NCBI GenBank assembly: GCA_029263375.1
Contig: JAJCXP010000246.1
Span: 1 to 42,783 of the forward strand
Origin: Acidobacteriota bacterium
Lineage (GTDB): Bacteria; Acidobacteriota; Thermoanaerobaculia; Multivoradales; JAHEKO01
Direction: 5' to 3'
DNA length: 42,783 bases
This document shows, in pieces, positions 36,606-42,783 of the stretch. Within the stretch, counting starts at the first letter, position 1. Every line of letters starts with the position of its first letter. A program made the position numbers and the translations under genes. Under the pieces are notes generated by a model that was not told the origin of the DNA, ran no database searches, and saw only the letters and a list, made by a program, of their open reading frames with translations.

Positions 36606-36658
36606 CCTAATGCCGGCCGCTATGCGAGGGAATCTGGCCTGTCAACCGGCGCTGGAGC

Positions 36659-37048
36659 TCAGGAAGCGCGTTCCAGCACCTGGATGCTGGTGATCCGACC
36701 GTCGTCGAGCCGGTAGGTGACTTTCAGCGTCTGCCCGCTCGCGAGATCACCGAACTCGAGCTTGCGTCGGCCGTCGAAGTCCTTCTTGCTCCGGGCCGTG
36801 AGCTTGGTCTTCTCCGACAGCACCACGACGTGAGTCTTCTCGGTCTCGGGGTCGAACAGATAGAGCCGAGCCGGATCGCTCGCGACGTTGCGGACCGTCA
36901 GCTTCGCGGAGCCGATGATGTCGGTCGGGCTGACTCCGTCCTTGGTGTTGCCGGTCTGGCCTCCGGTCGGAGTGGAGGCCAGTGCCAAGCCCGGCAGGAT
37001 GAGCAGGGCTGCAAGCGCCAGCGTGATGTGGATTCTCTTGTTCATCAT
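36659..37048 (-). CDS. Small exported protein with a beta domain, function unknown
   Basis: A 129-residue protein with a signal peptide (about 1-25, MMNKRIHITLALAALLILPG, cleaved after ALA). The mature part has a Gly/Thr-rich start and a compact beta-type domain (LTVRNVASDPARLYLFDPET, KTKLTARSKKDFDGRRKLEF, GQTLKVTYRLDDGRITSIQV), resembling small DUF5666-type folds. ATG at 37048 was chosen over 37060 because GGAG lies 6 bases upstream. TAGAAT on the minus strand at 37077-37082 is a plausible -10, giving a leader of about 20 bases. Function is unknown. Confidence 0.75.
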   Translation of the reverse strand: MMNKRIHITLALAALLILPGLALASTPTGGQTGNTKDGVSPTDIIGSAKLTVRNVASDPARLYLFDPETEKTHVVVLSEKTKLTARSKKDFDGRRKLEFGDLASGQTLKVTYRLDDGRITSIQVLERAS

Positions 37049-37076
37049 GGGCCTCTCCAAGTAAAGATCGCCATCT

Positions 37077-37082
37077 ATTCTA
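37077..37082 (-). promoter_or_regulatory. Probable -10 box of the small exported protein gene
   Basis: TAGAAT on the minus strand, about 28 bases before the ATG at 37048 and followed by a GGAG ribosome binding site. No -35 match is evident. The same short AT-rich gap must also serve the divergent glycosyltransferase gene. Confidence 0.3.
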
Positions 37083-37122
37083 TCCTCTGTACGCTCTGAA
37101 CCTCGCCGGCGGTTTTTCCATC

Positions 37123-38472
37123 GTGCTCTACGGCCTGCTCGTCGTAGCCCTCCGAGCGTCGAATGCGGCCTCGGACGTGGCCCTGTTCCTGGCGGTGATC
37201 GCGGCGCTCTTTGTGCTGATGATCTGGACCTGGCGGCGCGCGGCGCCGGCGCCGCTCGCTCGGATTCTCCTATTCGCAGTGCTCTTCCGGCTGGTCATGC
37301 TGGGCGTCGGCCTACCCCGCGAAGATCCGGTCCGCGGGCTTCGCAAAGACCTCGCCGGTCAGGAGGCCGGCTACCAGACCTTCCTGCTCTACGACAACGA
37401 CATCTGGCGCTATCTGTGGGAAGGCCACCTGACAGCGACCGGCATCGGTCCCTACGCGAAGACGCCTTACGAACTGCTGACCGAGATCGAGGAAGACGGC
37501 GAGGACCGGCCGCCGCTCGAGTCGGAGCTCTGGTGGGACGTGCTCGACAACGTCAGCTTCCGCACCTATACGAGCGTCTACCCGCCGCTCGCGCAGGAGC
37601 TCTTCTATCTGGCGCACCTGCTGGCTCCGGGCAGCGTCCTGATGCTCAAGCTGCTGCTGGCCCTGGTCGACATCGGTTCGTGCCTGGCGGTCGCCGCGCT
37701 CCTCCGGGCGCTCGGGCGACCCGATCGCGATCTGCTGCTCTACGCCTGGAATCCACTGGTGATCAAGGAGTTCGCCGGCTCCGGGCATCTCGATACGTTG
37801 ATGATCCTGCTGGTCACCTGGGCCGCCGTGGCCGCGGTCCGACGTCGCGACGCGCTCGCTCAACTACTGCTCGGGGCCGGTATCGCCGCCAAGCTGGGCG
37901 CGGTCATCCTGCTGCCGCTCTTCTGGCGTCGGACCCGGCCGGCGACGTGGGTCCTCGCGCCACTTGCCGCGCTGGCGGTGTCGACGCCGTTTCTGCCCGG
38001 TATCGATGGGCTGTTCCGCGGCCTCGGGACCTACGCCCGCGAGTGGGTGTTCAACTCGGGACCGTGGGTGGCTCTCCAGCGAACCTTCGCGGCGCTGGGC
38101 TCGGAGTCCCCCGAGCTGTGGGCCAACATTCTGACCAAGGGCGCCGTGGTCGCGGTCCTCGTCTGGTCGGTCCGCCGTCGCGATCTCGACGCTCGCGGCT
38201 GGGTCGCGGGGTGCTTCGCGACCCTCGCGACGCTGGTGGTCCTGAACCCGGCGGTCATGCCCTGGTACCTGCCGTGGGCGCTGCCGTTCGCCATCGCCAT
38301 CGGCAACCGCACCTGGATCGCGCTCACCGCGTTGAGCTTCCTGTCATACCTGTTCTACGTCGATCGAGGGGCGGCCATCTGGTGGCTGTGGCTCGAGTAT
38401 CTGGCTTTCTTCGCGATCGCCGGCTGGGAGCTGCGCCGTCGCGAGGCAACTCTTCCCCAGGGTCCTGCGTAA
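37123..38472 (+). CDS. GT-C fold polyprenyl-phosphate-dependent glycosyltransferase, membrane
   Basis: A 449-residue protein with about 11 to 12 membrane helices. After helix 2 it has a soluble loop with YDNDIWRYLWEGHLTATGIG and a conserved TSVYPPLAQ motif, typical of GT-C mannosyltransferase-like enzymes (GT87/MptA-like) that use polyprenyl-phosphate sugars; the Asp pair in the loop is the likely catalytic site. FAGSGHLDTLMILLVTW is also characteristic. The donor sugar and acceptor are unknown. GTG at 37123 is the first usable start codon in frame; the preceding codons are open and protein-like but contain no start. GGCGG lies 10 bases upstream. Confidence 0.8.
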   Translation: MLYGLLVVALRASNAASDVALFLAVIAALFVLMIWTWRRAAPAPLARILLFAVLFRLVMLGVGLPREDPVRGLRKDLAGQEAGYQTFLLYDNDIWRYLWEGHLTATGIGPYAKTPYELLTEIEEDGEDRPPLESELWWDVLDNVSFRTYTSVYPPLAQELFYLAHLLAPGSVLMLKLLLALVDIGSCLAVAALLRALGRPDRDLLLYAWNPLVIKEFAGSGHLDTLMILLVTWAAVAAVRRRDALAQLLLGAGIAAKLGAVILLPLFWRRTRPATWVLAPLAALAVSTPFLPGIDGLFRGLGTYAREWVFNSGPWVALQRTFAALGSESPELWANILTKGAVVAVLVWSVRRRDLDARGWVAGCFATLATLVVLNPAVMPWYLPWALPFAIAIGNRTWIALTALSFLSYLFYVDRGAAIWWLWLEYLAFFAIAGWELRRREATLPQGPA

Positions 38473-38509
38473 ACAATGGATCAACGCTCGAAGTCGAGGA
38501 GGTGAGGGA

Positions 38510-38848
38510 ATGGTCGTCTTCAGAACCATTGTCGGGGTCATCGTCGGCTACGTCACGTACGCGGTGCTCAGCATGCTTCTGGTCGGATTCGTGATGGGTA
38601 CCGAAGGTCCGGTCGTCGTTGTCGCCGGCCTGGTGGGCCTGGCGGCCATCGGCCTCGCCGCCGGCTGGCTCGCCTCGCTCATCGCCGGCGAGAAAGCGCG
38701 GATCGCCACGATGGTTGCGGCAACGCTCGTCGTTCTGGCCACGCTCGCAAACCTGCTGATGGGCCTGGGCGCCGAGCCTCTCTGGTACAAGGTGGGGACG
38801 CTGGTGCTGACGGCCGGGGCCATTTTCCTGGTCGGATCTCGCCGGTGA
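38510..38848 (+). CDS. Small membrane protein, function unknown
   Basis: A 112-residue protein with four hydrophobic helices (about 5-27, 35-58, 65-85 and 92-108) and a short basic tail. I recognise no family. The ATG at 38510 is well supported: GAGGAGG lies 8-14 bases upstream. It follows the glycosyltransferase gene by 37 bases and probably shares its transcript. Confidence 0.65.
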   Translation: MVVFRTIVGVIVGYVTYAVLSMLLVGFVMGTEGPVVVVAGLVGLAAIGLAAGWLASLIAGEKARIATMVAATLVVLATLANLLMGLGAEPLWYKVGTLVLTAGAIFLVGSRR

Positions 38849-38908
38849 GGCGACCCCGCCGCGTCGGGAGGAGTGCCGATCGCGGCCGACGGCTCGGGAC
38901 GATTCTGC

Positions 38909-38914
38909 TACCTT
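38909..38914 (+). promoter_or_regulatory. Possible -10 box before the acylphosphatase gene
   Basis: TACCTT lies 6 bases before the GTG start at 38921, with no Shine-Dalgarno sequence between them. This spacing would give a leaderless message. It depends on the start at 38921 being correct. Confidence 0.25.
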
Positions 38915-38920
38915 CATGCG

Positions 38921-39208
38921 GTGACGGAGACGATCGTTCGGGTGCGGATCGAGGGCCGGGTTCAGGCGGTCTGGTTTCGCGCCTGGACCACCAAAGAGGC
39001 CAGGAAGCGAGGCCTGCGCGGCTGGGTGCGCAATCGCGCCGACGGCTCGGTCGAGGCGCTGTTCGCGGGCGACCCCGAATCGGTCGACGGCATGATCGAC
39101 GCCTGCCGTCGCGGCTCGCCCGCGTCCAGAGTGCGCTCCGTTCAACGCTTCGCCGCCGGACCTGACGAGCTCGACACCGATCAATTCGTTCAACGTCCGA
39201 CCCTATGA
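38921..39208 (+). CDS. Acylphosphatase
   Basis: A 95-residue enzyme that hydrolyses acyl phosphates. The conserved loop GRVQAVWFRAWT holds the catalytic Arg, and GWVRNRADGSVEALFAG holds the catalytic Asn; the usual Gly of VQGV is Ala. GTG at 38921 gives the family's normal length; a GTG at 38873 would add 16 residues and its Shine-Dalgarno sequence would be too close. Its stop overlaps an ATG of the next reading frame (39205), so it is coupled to the beta-lactamase/glycosidase gene. Confidence 0.9.
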   Translation: MTETIVRVRIEGRVQAVWFRAWTTKEARKRGLRGWVRNRADGSVEALFAGDPESVDGMIDACRRGSPASRVRSVQRFAAGPDELDTDQFVQRPTL

Positions 39209-39219
39209 CCGGAGCTCGT

Positions 39220-40926
39220 ATGGCACTTCTCGCGGGTTTGCTGCTGTTGGCGCTCGCCACGCCTCCGCCGACGGACGCGACGCCGATCTCGCTCTCCGAC
39301 GACCTCGAGGTTGAGCTGCTGGCGCCTGGCCTGTGGCTCTACCGATCCATCTTCGAGCTGAACGATCAAGCGATCGAATCCAACGGTCTGTTGGTGGCGG
39401 GGACCGCGGGCGCCCTGGTCATCGACACGCCGTGGAACGACCGGCTCACCGGAGTGCTGCTCGACTGGGTCGAGGCCGAGCTCGGCGGCGTCCAAGCGGT
39501 GGTCGCGACACACTTCCATGCCGACCGCCTGGGCGGCATCGCCGAAGTCCATCGGCGCGGCATCGCCAGCTATGGCCACGCGGAGACCGCTCGCCTGGCG
39601 ATCGAGAGCGATCTACCGAGCCCCCGGAACACCTTCGAGAGCGAGCTCCAGCTCTCGACCGGGCTACACGCGGTCGAGTTGTTCTACCCCGGCCCCGGCC
39701 ACGCGCCCGACAACTCCGTCGTCTGGCTGCCCGACCAGCGTGTCCTGTTCGGCGGCTGCCTGCTCAAGGCGGCCCGCTCGAGATCTCTCGGCTTCACCGG
39801 CGACGCGGTGATCGAGAGCTGGCCGGAGAGCCTCGAACGGCTCCTCGATCGCTACCCGGAGGCGGCCGTCGTCGTACCCGGTCACGGTGAGGTCGGCGGG
39901 CTCGAGATCGTTCGCCACACTCGCGACCTGGCGCTCCAGCAGCTGGCTCGCACGGCGACCGAGCCGACGGCCGGGCGCCACCACGGCGTGAGCTGGGTGG
40001 CGCAGCCCTACGAAGTGACGGCCGAGCACATCGACGCGTTGGAAGAGGCCAACGTCGATTGGATCGTACAGACGCCGTTCGGCTGGCAGACCGGCGTCGA
40101 TGGAGCCGAGATCGAGCTGCACACCGAGGGCCGGATCTACTGGGGGGAGCGCGACGTCGGCCTCGAGGAGACCACCCGGCTGGCGCGCGAGCGCGGCATC
40201 GCGACGCTGCTCAAGCCGCACCTCTGGATCCGCCGCGCGGAGGGCAAGTGGCGGTCGGACATCGCCATGAAGAACGATGCCGATTGGCAACGTTGGTTCG
40301 CGAGCTACCGCGTCTTCATCCTGCACTATGCACGCCTCGCCGAACGGCTCGGCATCGAGGCCCTGTGCGTCGGCACCGAGTTACACCGAACCGTGGTCGA
40401 GCGACCCGCCGACTGGCGCCGGCTGATCGCCGAGATTCGGACCGTCTACGCCGGCCGGCTCACTTATGCCGCCAACTGGTACCGCGAGTTCCAGGAGGTG
40501 CCGTTCTGGGACGATCTCGACTACATCGGCATCCAGGGGTATTTCCCGCTGTCGTCCGAAGACCGACCGACGCTGGCGCAGCTCGAGCACGGCTGGCAGG
40601 AGCACCTAGCGGCGATCGAAGCGGTCCAACGAAGGTTCGACCGGCCGGTGCTGTTCACCGAGGTCGGCTACAAGAGCACCCCCCGGACCGCCGCCGAGCC
40701 GTGGACGTGGCCGGACCGGCACGCCGCCGAGCCGCCGCCGGTGGACCTCGAGCTTCAGGCCGACGCCTATCGCGCATTCTTCGAAGTGTTCTGGCATCGA
40801 CCGTGGGTGGCGGGGGCCTACTTCTGGAAGTGGTACCCGCTCGCGCCGGCGCCCGATAATGCCGACTTCACACCGCAGGGCAAGCCGGCCGAGAGGGTCA
40901 TGAGCGGCTGGTACGGCGGTGCCTGA
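39220..40926 (+). CDS. Subclass-B1 metallo-beta-lactamase domain fused to a GH113-like glycosidase domain
   Basis: A 568-residue protein. I prefer ATG at 39220 (GGAG with 5-base spacing) over 39205. Residues 1-20 form a signal peptide. Residues about 25-240 match subclass B1 metallo-beta-lactamases in order: THFHADRLGG (His98, His100, Asp102), FYPGPGHAPDNSVVWLP (His161), LFGGCLLK (Cys180, and Lys183 at the substrate-carboxylate position) and VVPGHGEVGG (His222). All zinc ligands of both B1 sites are present. Residues about 254-560 form a GH113-like TIM barrel: VDWIVQTPFGWQTGVD, LLKPHLWIRRAEGKWRSDIA, acid/base Glu387 in CVGTEL and nucleophile Glu481 in LFTEVGYKS. GH113 members are beta-mannanases. 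The protein should act in the periplasm. Both domains look catalytically complete. It overlaps fpg by 8 bases. Linkage of the two activities is unexplained. Confidence 0.88.
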   Translation: MALLAGLLLLALATPPPTDATPISLSDDLEVELLAPGLWLYRSIFELNDQAIESNGLLVAGTAGALVIDTPWNDRLTGVLLDWVEAELGGVQAVVATHFHADRLGGIAEVHRRGIASYGHAETARLAIESDLPSPRNTFESELQLSTGLHAVELFYPGPGHAPDNSVVWLPDQRVLFGGCLLKAARSRSLGFTGDAVIESWPESLERLLDRYPEAAVVVPGHGEVGGLEIVRHTRDLALQQLARTATEPTAGRHHGVSWVAQPYEVTAEHIDALEEANVDWIVQTPFGWQTGVDGAEIELHTEGRIYWGERDVGLEETTRLARERGIATLLKPHLWIRRAEGKWRSDIAMKNDADWQRWFASYRVFILHYARLAERLGIEALCVGTELHRTVVERPADWRRLIAEIRTVYAGRLTYAANWYREFQEVPFWDDLDYIGIQGYFPLSSEDRPTLAQLEHGWQEHLAAIEAVQRRFDRPVLFTEVGYKSTPRTAAEPWTWPDRHAAEPPPVDLELQADAYRAFFEVFWHRPWVAGAYFWKWYPLAPAPDNADFTPQGKPAERVMSGWYGGA

Positions 40927-41818
40927 GCTTCCCGACATCGAGCTCTACCTGCACGCGCTCGGGCCGCGAGTCGTCGGACGACCGCTCGAGAAGATCCGCC
41001 TCGCCAGCCCGTTCCTGGTGCGTTCATTCGAGCCGCCGATCTCGGCCGCCGAGGGACACGAGGTGCTCGGCCTGCGACGACTCGGCAAGCGGATCGTCTT
41101 CGAGCTCGCCGACGAGCTCTATCTCGTCCTGCACCTGATGATCGCCGGCCGGCTGCGCTGGCGCCCGCGCGGTGCCAAGCCCCCCGGCCGTCGCGGCTTG
41201 GCCGCGTTCGATTTCCCCGACGGCACCCTGATCCTCACCGAGGCTGGCACCAAGCGGCGGGCGTCGCTCTACCTGGTCCAGGGCAAGGACGCCCTGAGTG
41301 ACCACGACCGCGGTGGCATCGAGGTGCTCGAGTCCGATCGCCCGGCCTTCGCACGCGCGCTCGCCGGCAGACGTCACACGCTCAAGCGCTCCCTGACCGA
41401 CCAGAGCATCTTCGCCGGCATCGGCAACGCCTACTCCGACGAGATTCTGCACCGGGCCCGGCTGTCGCCGTTCAAGCTGTCGGATCGACTGAGCGACCAG
41501 GAGCTCGACCGCCTGTACGAGGCGACGCGCTCGGTGCTCACGCAGTGGCGTGACCGGCTGCGCGCTGAGGCGGGCGACGACTTTCCGGAGAAGGTCACGG
41601 CGTTCAGGGAGGAGATGGCTGTGCACGGCAAGTTCAAGCAACCGTGCCCGGTGTGCGGCTCGCCGGTACAGCGGATCGTCTATGCCCAGAACGAGGCCAA
41701 CTACTGCGCCACCTGCCAGACCGGAGGTCGCCTGCTGGCCGACCGGGCGCTCTCCCGGCTGCTCAAGGACGACTGGCCGAAGACGCTGGAAGAGCTCGAA
41801 GAGAGGGGCTCGCGCTAG
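40919..41818 (+). CDS. Formamidopyrimidine-DNA glycosylase (Fpg/MutM family)
   Basis: A 299-residue base-excision repair enzyme. GTG start at 40919 gives MPELPDIELYL, with the catalytic Pro2 and Glu3. Other features: RLGKRIVFEL with the conserved Lys, the H2TH region (DQSIFAGIGNAYSDEILHRA) and a C-terminal zinc finger with CPVCG and YCATCQTGG. It may be Fpg or a related Nei-type enzyme. The start lies within the end of the beta-lactamase/glycosidase gene (8-base overlap), so translation is coupled. Confidence 0.9.
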   Translation: MPELPDIELYLHALGPRVVGRPLEKIRLASPFLVRSFEPPISAAEGHEVLGLRRLGKRIVFELADELYLVLHLMIAGRLRWRPRGAKPPGRRGLAAFDFPDGTLILTEAGTKRRASLYLVQGKDALSDHDRGGIEVLESDRPAFARALAGRRHTLKRSLTDQSIFAGIGNAYSDEILHRARLSPFKLSDRLSDQELDRLYEATRSVLTQWRDRLRAEAGDDFPEKVTAFREEMAVHGKFKQPCPVCGSPVQRIVYAQNEANYCATCQTGGRLLADRALSRLLKDDWPKTLEELEERGSR

Positions 41819-41842
41819 CCGGCCCTTGGCTCACCCAGTTTA

Positions 41843-41872
41843 TTGAAGAAACTGAACGTTTCTAATAACGTT
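41843..41872 (+). promoter_or_regulatory. AT-rich promoter region with paired AACGTT palindromes
   Basis: TTGAAG (41843-41848) and TAACGT (41866-41871) are separated by 17 bases and could be -35 and -10 boxes. The -10 lies 6 bases before the GTG at 41878, so the message may be leaderless. AACGTT occurs at 41855-41860 and 41867-41872, 12 bases apart, overlapping the -10: a possible operator. Confidence 0.35.
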
Positions 41873-41877
41873 ACGTG

Positions 41878-42783
41878 GTGTCGTTGACCGAACAAGTTCT
41901 CGCCGCGTTGGCGACCAGCCTCCTCCTCGCACTGCTGTTTCAAACCGTTCGTCTACGACGCCTGAAGCTCGAGAGAGCCGAGCCGCTCGGCGACGGTGCG
42001 CACGCCCTTCACGACGTCCTCACCGGGCTCTCGGGCCGGAACGCCTTCCAGGCCATGCTCGAGCGCGAGGTCGCCCGCGCCCGGCGAGCCGAGGATTTGG
42101 TCGGGCTCGCGATCCTCGACGTCAACGGATTGAAGCTGATCAACGACGATCTCGGCCTGGCGGCGGGCGACGAGGTGCTGCGCGCGCTCGCCGGGCGGTT
42201 GCTGCGCAATTCCCGGGGCTCCGACGCTCTCGCGCGCTTGGAGGGCGACAGGTTCGCCCTGATCATCGCCGGCTGCAACAACCTGCCGGACATACTCAGC
42301 GCGCTTTACCGGCTGCGGGTGGTCTGGGAAAGCCCCTGCCGCGTCGATGGCGCCGAGCTGGAGGTCTCCTGCAGCATCGGCGTCAGCGTCTTCCCCGATG
42401 ACGCCGAGGGTGTGACCCAGCTTCTCGGTCACGCCGAAACCGCCCTGGCCAAGGCCAAGGAGCGCGGTTTCAACAGTCTCTGCATCTTCGACGAGTCCTT
42501 CGATCGCCTGGCGCGTGATCGTCTGGCGCGCAACCAGCAGCTCCTGCACGCGCTCGGCGCGGGCGAGTTCGAGCTCTACGTTCAGCCGCAGATCTCGCTG
42601 CCGGACGGGCGGCTGACCGGGGCCGAGGGCCTGGTGCGCTGGCGGCACCCGACGGAGGGCATTCTCACGGCCGCCAGCTTCATTCCTCTCGCCGAGCGGC
42701 TAGGCATGATGCCGGACCTGAGCGTCTGGGTGATCGAGGAGTGTTGCCGCCTCAACTCGAGCTGGGCCCGGGCGGGATTCGCC
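41878..42783 (+). CDS. GGDEF/EAL protein with degenerate GGDEF motif (3' end outside window)
   Basis: 302 codons are visible and the frame runs off the right edge. An N-terminal membrane helix (about 5-24) is followed by a GGDEF domain (about 45-205): DVLTGLSGRNAF, ILDVNGLKLINDDLGLAAGD and SCSIGVSVFPDDA. The active-site motif is ARLEGDRFALI, so the canonical GGDEF reads EGDRF and cyclase activity is probably lost, though GTP binding may remain. An EAL domain then starts (FELYVQPQISLPDGRLTGAE); the EAL motif reads EGL and keeps the Glu. The protein is likely a c-di-GMP phosphodiesterase or sensor. Start is GTG at 41878 or 41875; an in-frame TAA lies just upstream at 41866. Confidence 0.85.
   Translation, partial: MSLTEQVLAALATSLLLALLFQTVRLRRLKLERAEPLGDGAHALHDVLTGLSGRNAFQAMLEREVARARRAEDLVGLAILDVNGLKLINDDLGLAAGDEVLRALAGRLLRNSRGSDALARLEGDRFALIIAGCNNLPDILSALYRLRVVWESPCRVDGAELEVSCSIGVSVFPDDAEGVTQLLGHAETALAKAKERGFNSLCIFDESFDRLARDRLARNQQLLHALGAGEFELYVQPQISLPDGRLTGAEGLVRWRHPTEGILTAASFIPLAERLGMMPDLSVWVIEECCRLNSSWARAGFA

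Overview
The window is GC-rich chromosomal DNA from a Gram-negative-type bacterium. Evidence for an outer membrane is a signal-peptide beta-barrel protein ending in Phe, a PpiD-like chaperone, and a Kdo-kinase-like domain. The combination of a TPR-bearing Ser/Thr kinase facing an ECF sigma factor, S74-chaperone fibre proteins, Lhr helicase and many GTG starts resembles Acidobacteriota, perhaps the Thermoanaerobaculia. That placement is inference from gene content. I see no rRNA, tRNA, CRISPR array, prophage or insertion sequence, and no gene-free stretch longer than about 200 bases.

Layout. 1-3514 (-): Lhr-type helicase, cut by the left edge. 3680-10064: mixed accessory genes: TIR membrane protein, small HTH protein, MscS channel with a DEP domain, esterase, sulfotransferase, a divergent Lgt-family protein and a small membrane protein. 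10221-10796 (-): small outer-membrane barrel. 10945-21080 (-): one tight cell-shape operon, in transcription order FecR-domain protein, mreB, mreC, mreD, mrdA (PBP2), rodA, rng, and a fusion of a Kdo-kinase-like domain to a glycoside-hydrolase-like domain. The genes overlap or are separated by only a few bases. 21243-23801 (+): ppiD-like chaperone and ruvA.

23989-33067 separates ruvA from ruvB. It holds two tandem paralogous secreted fibre proteins (11 NTAVG-type repeats of about 17 residues each, then a self-cleaving S74 chaperone domain), probably co-transcribed with a Ser/Thr kinase/TPR protein. A convergent ECF sigma factor, an exported PI3/4-kinase-like protein and an AlkD-like protein follow. 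33241-36591: ruvB, a diacylglycerol-kinase-like lipid kinase and a convergent AmpG-like MFS transporter, with a palindromic tandem repeat between the last two. 36659-42783: small exported protein, GT-C glycosyltransferase, small membrane protein, acylphosphatase, a subclass-B1 metallo-beta-lactamase fused to a GH113-like glycosidase, Fpg glycosylase, and the start of a degenerate GGDEF/EAL protein.

The strongest candidates for something undescribed are the B1 metallo-beta-lactamase/GH113-like fusion (39220-40926), the fibre-fibre-kinase operon between ruvA and ruvB, and the kinase/glycosidase fusion at the end of the elongasome operon. Several genes (ruvB, acylphosphatase, MFS transporter, GGDEF/EAL) have a -10-like box 6-8 bases before the start codon and no Shine-Dalgarno sequence, which suggests leaderless transcripts.
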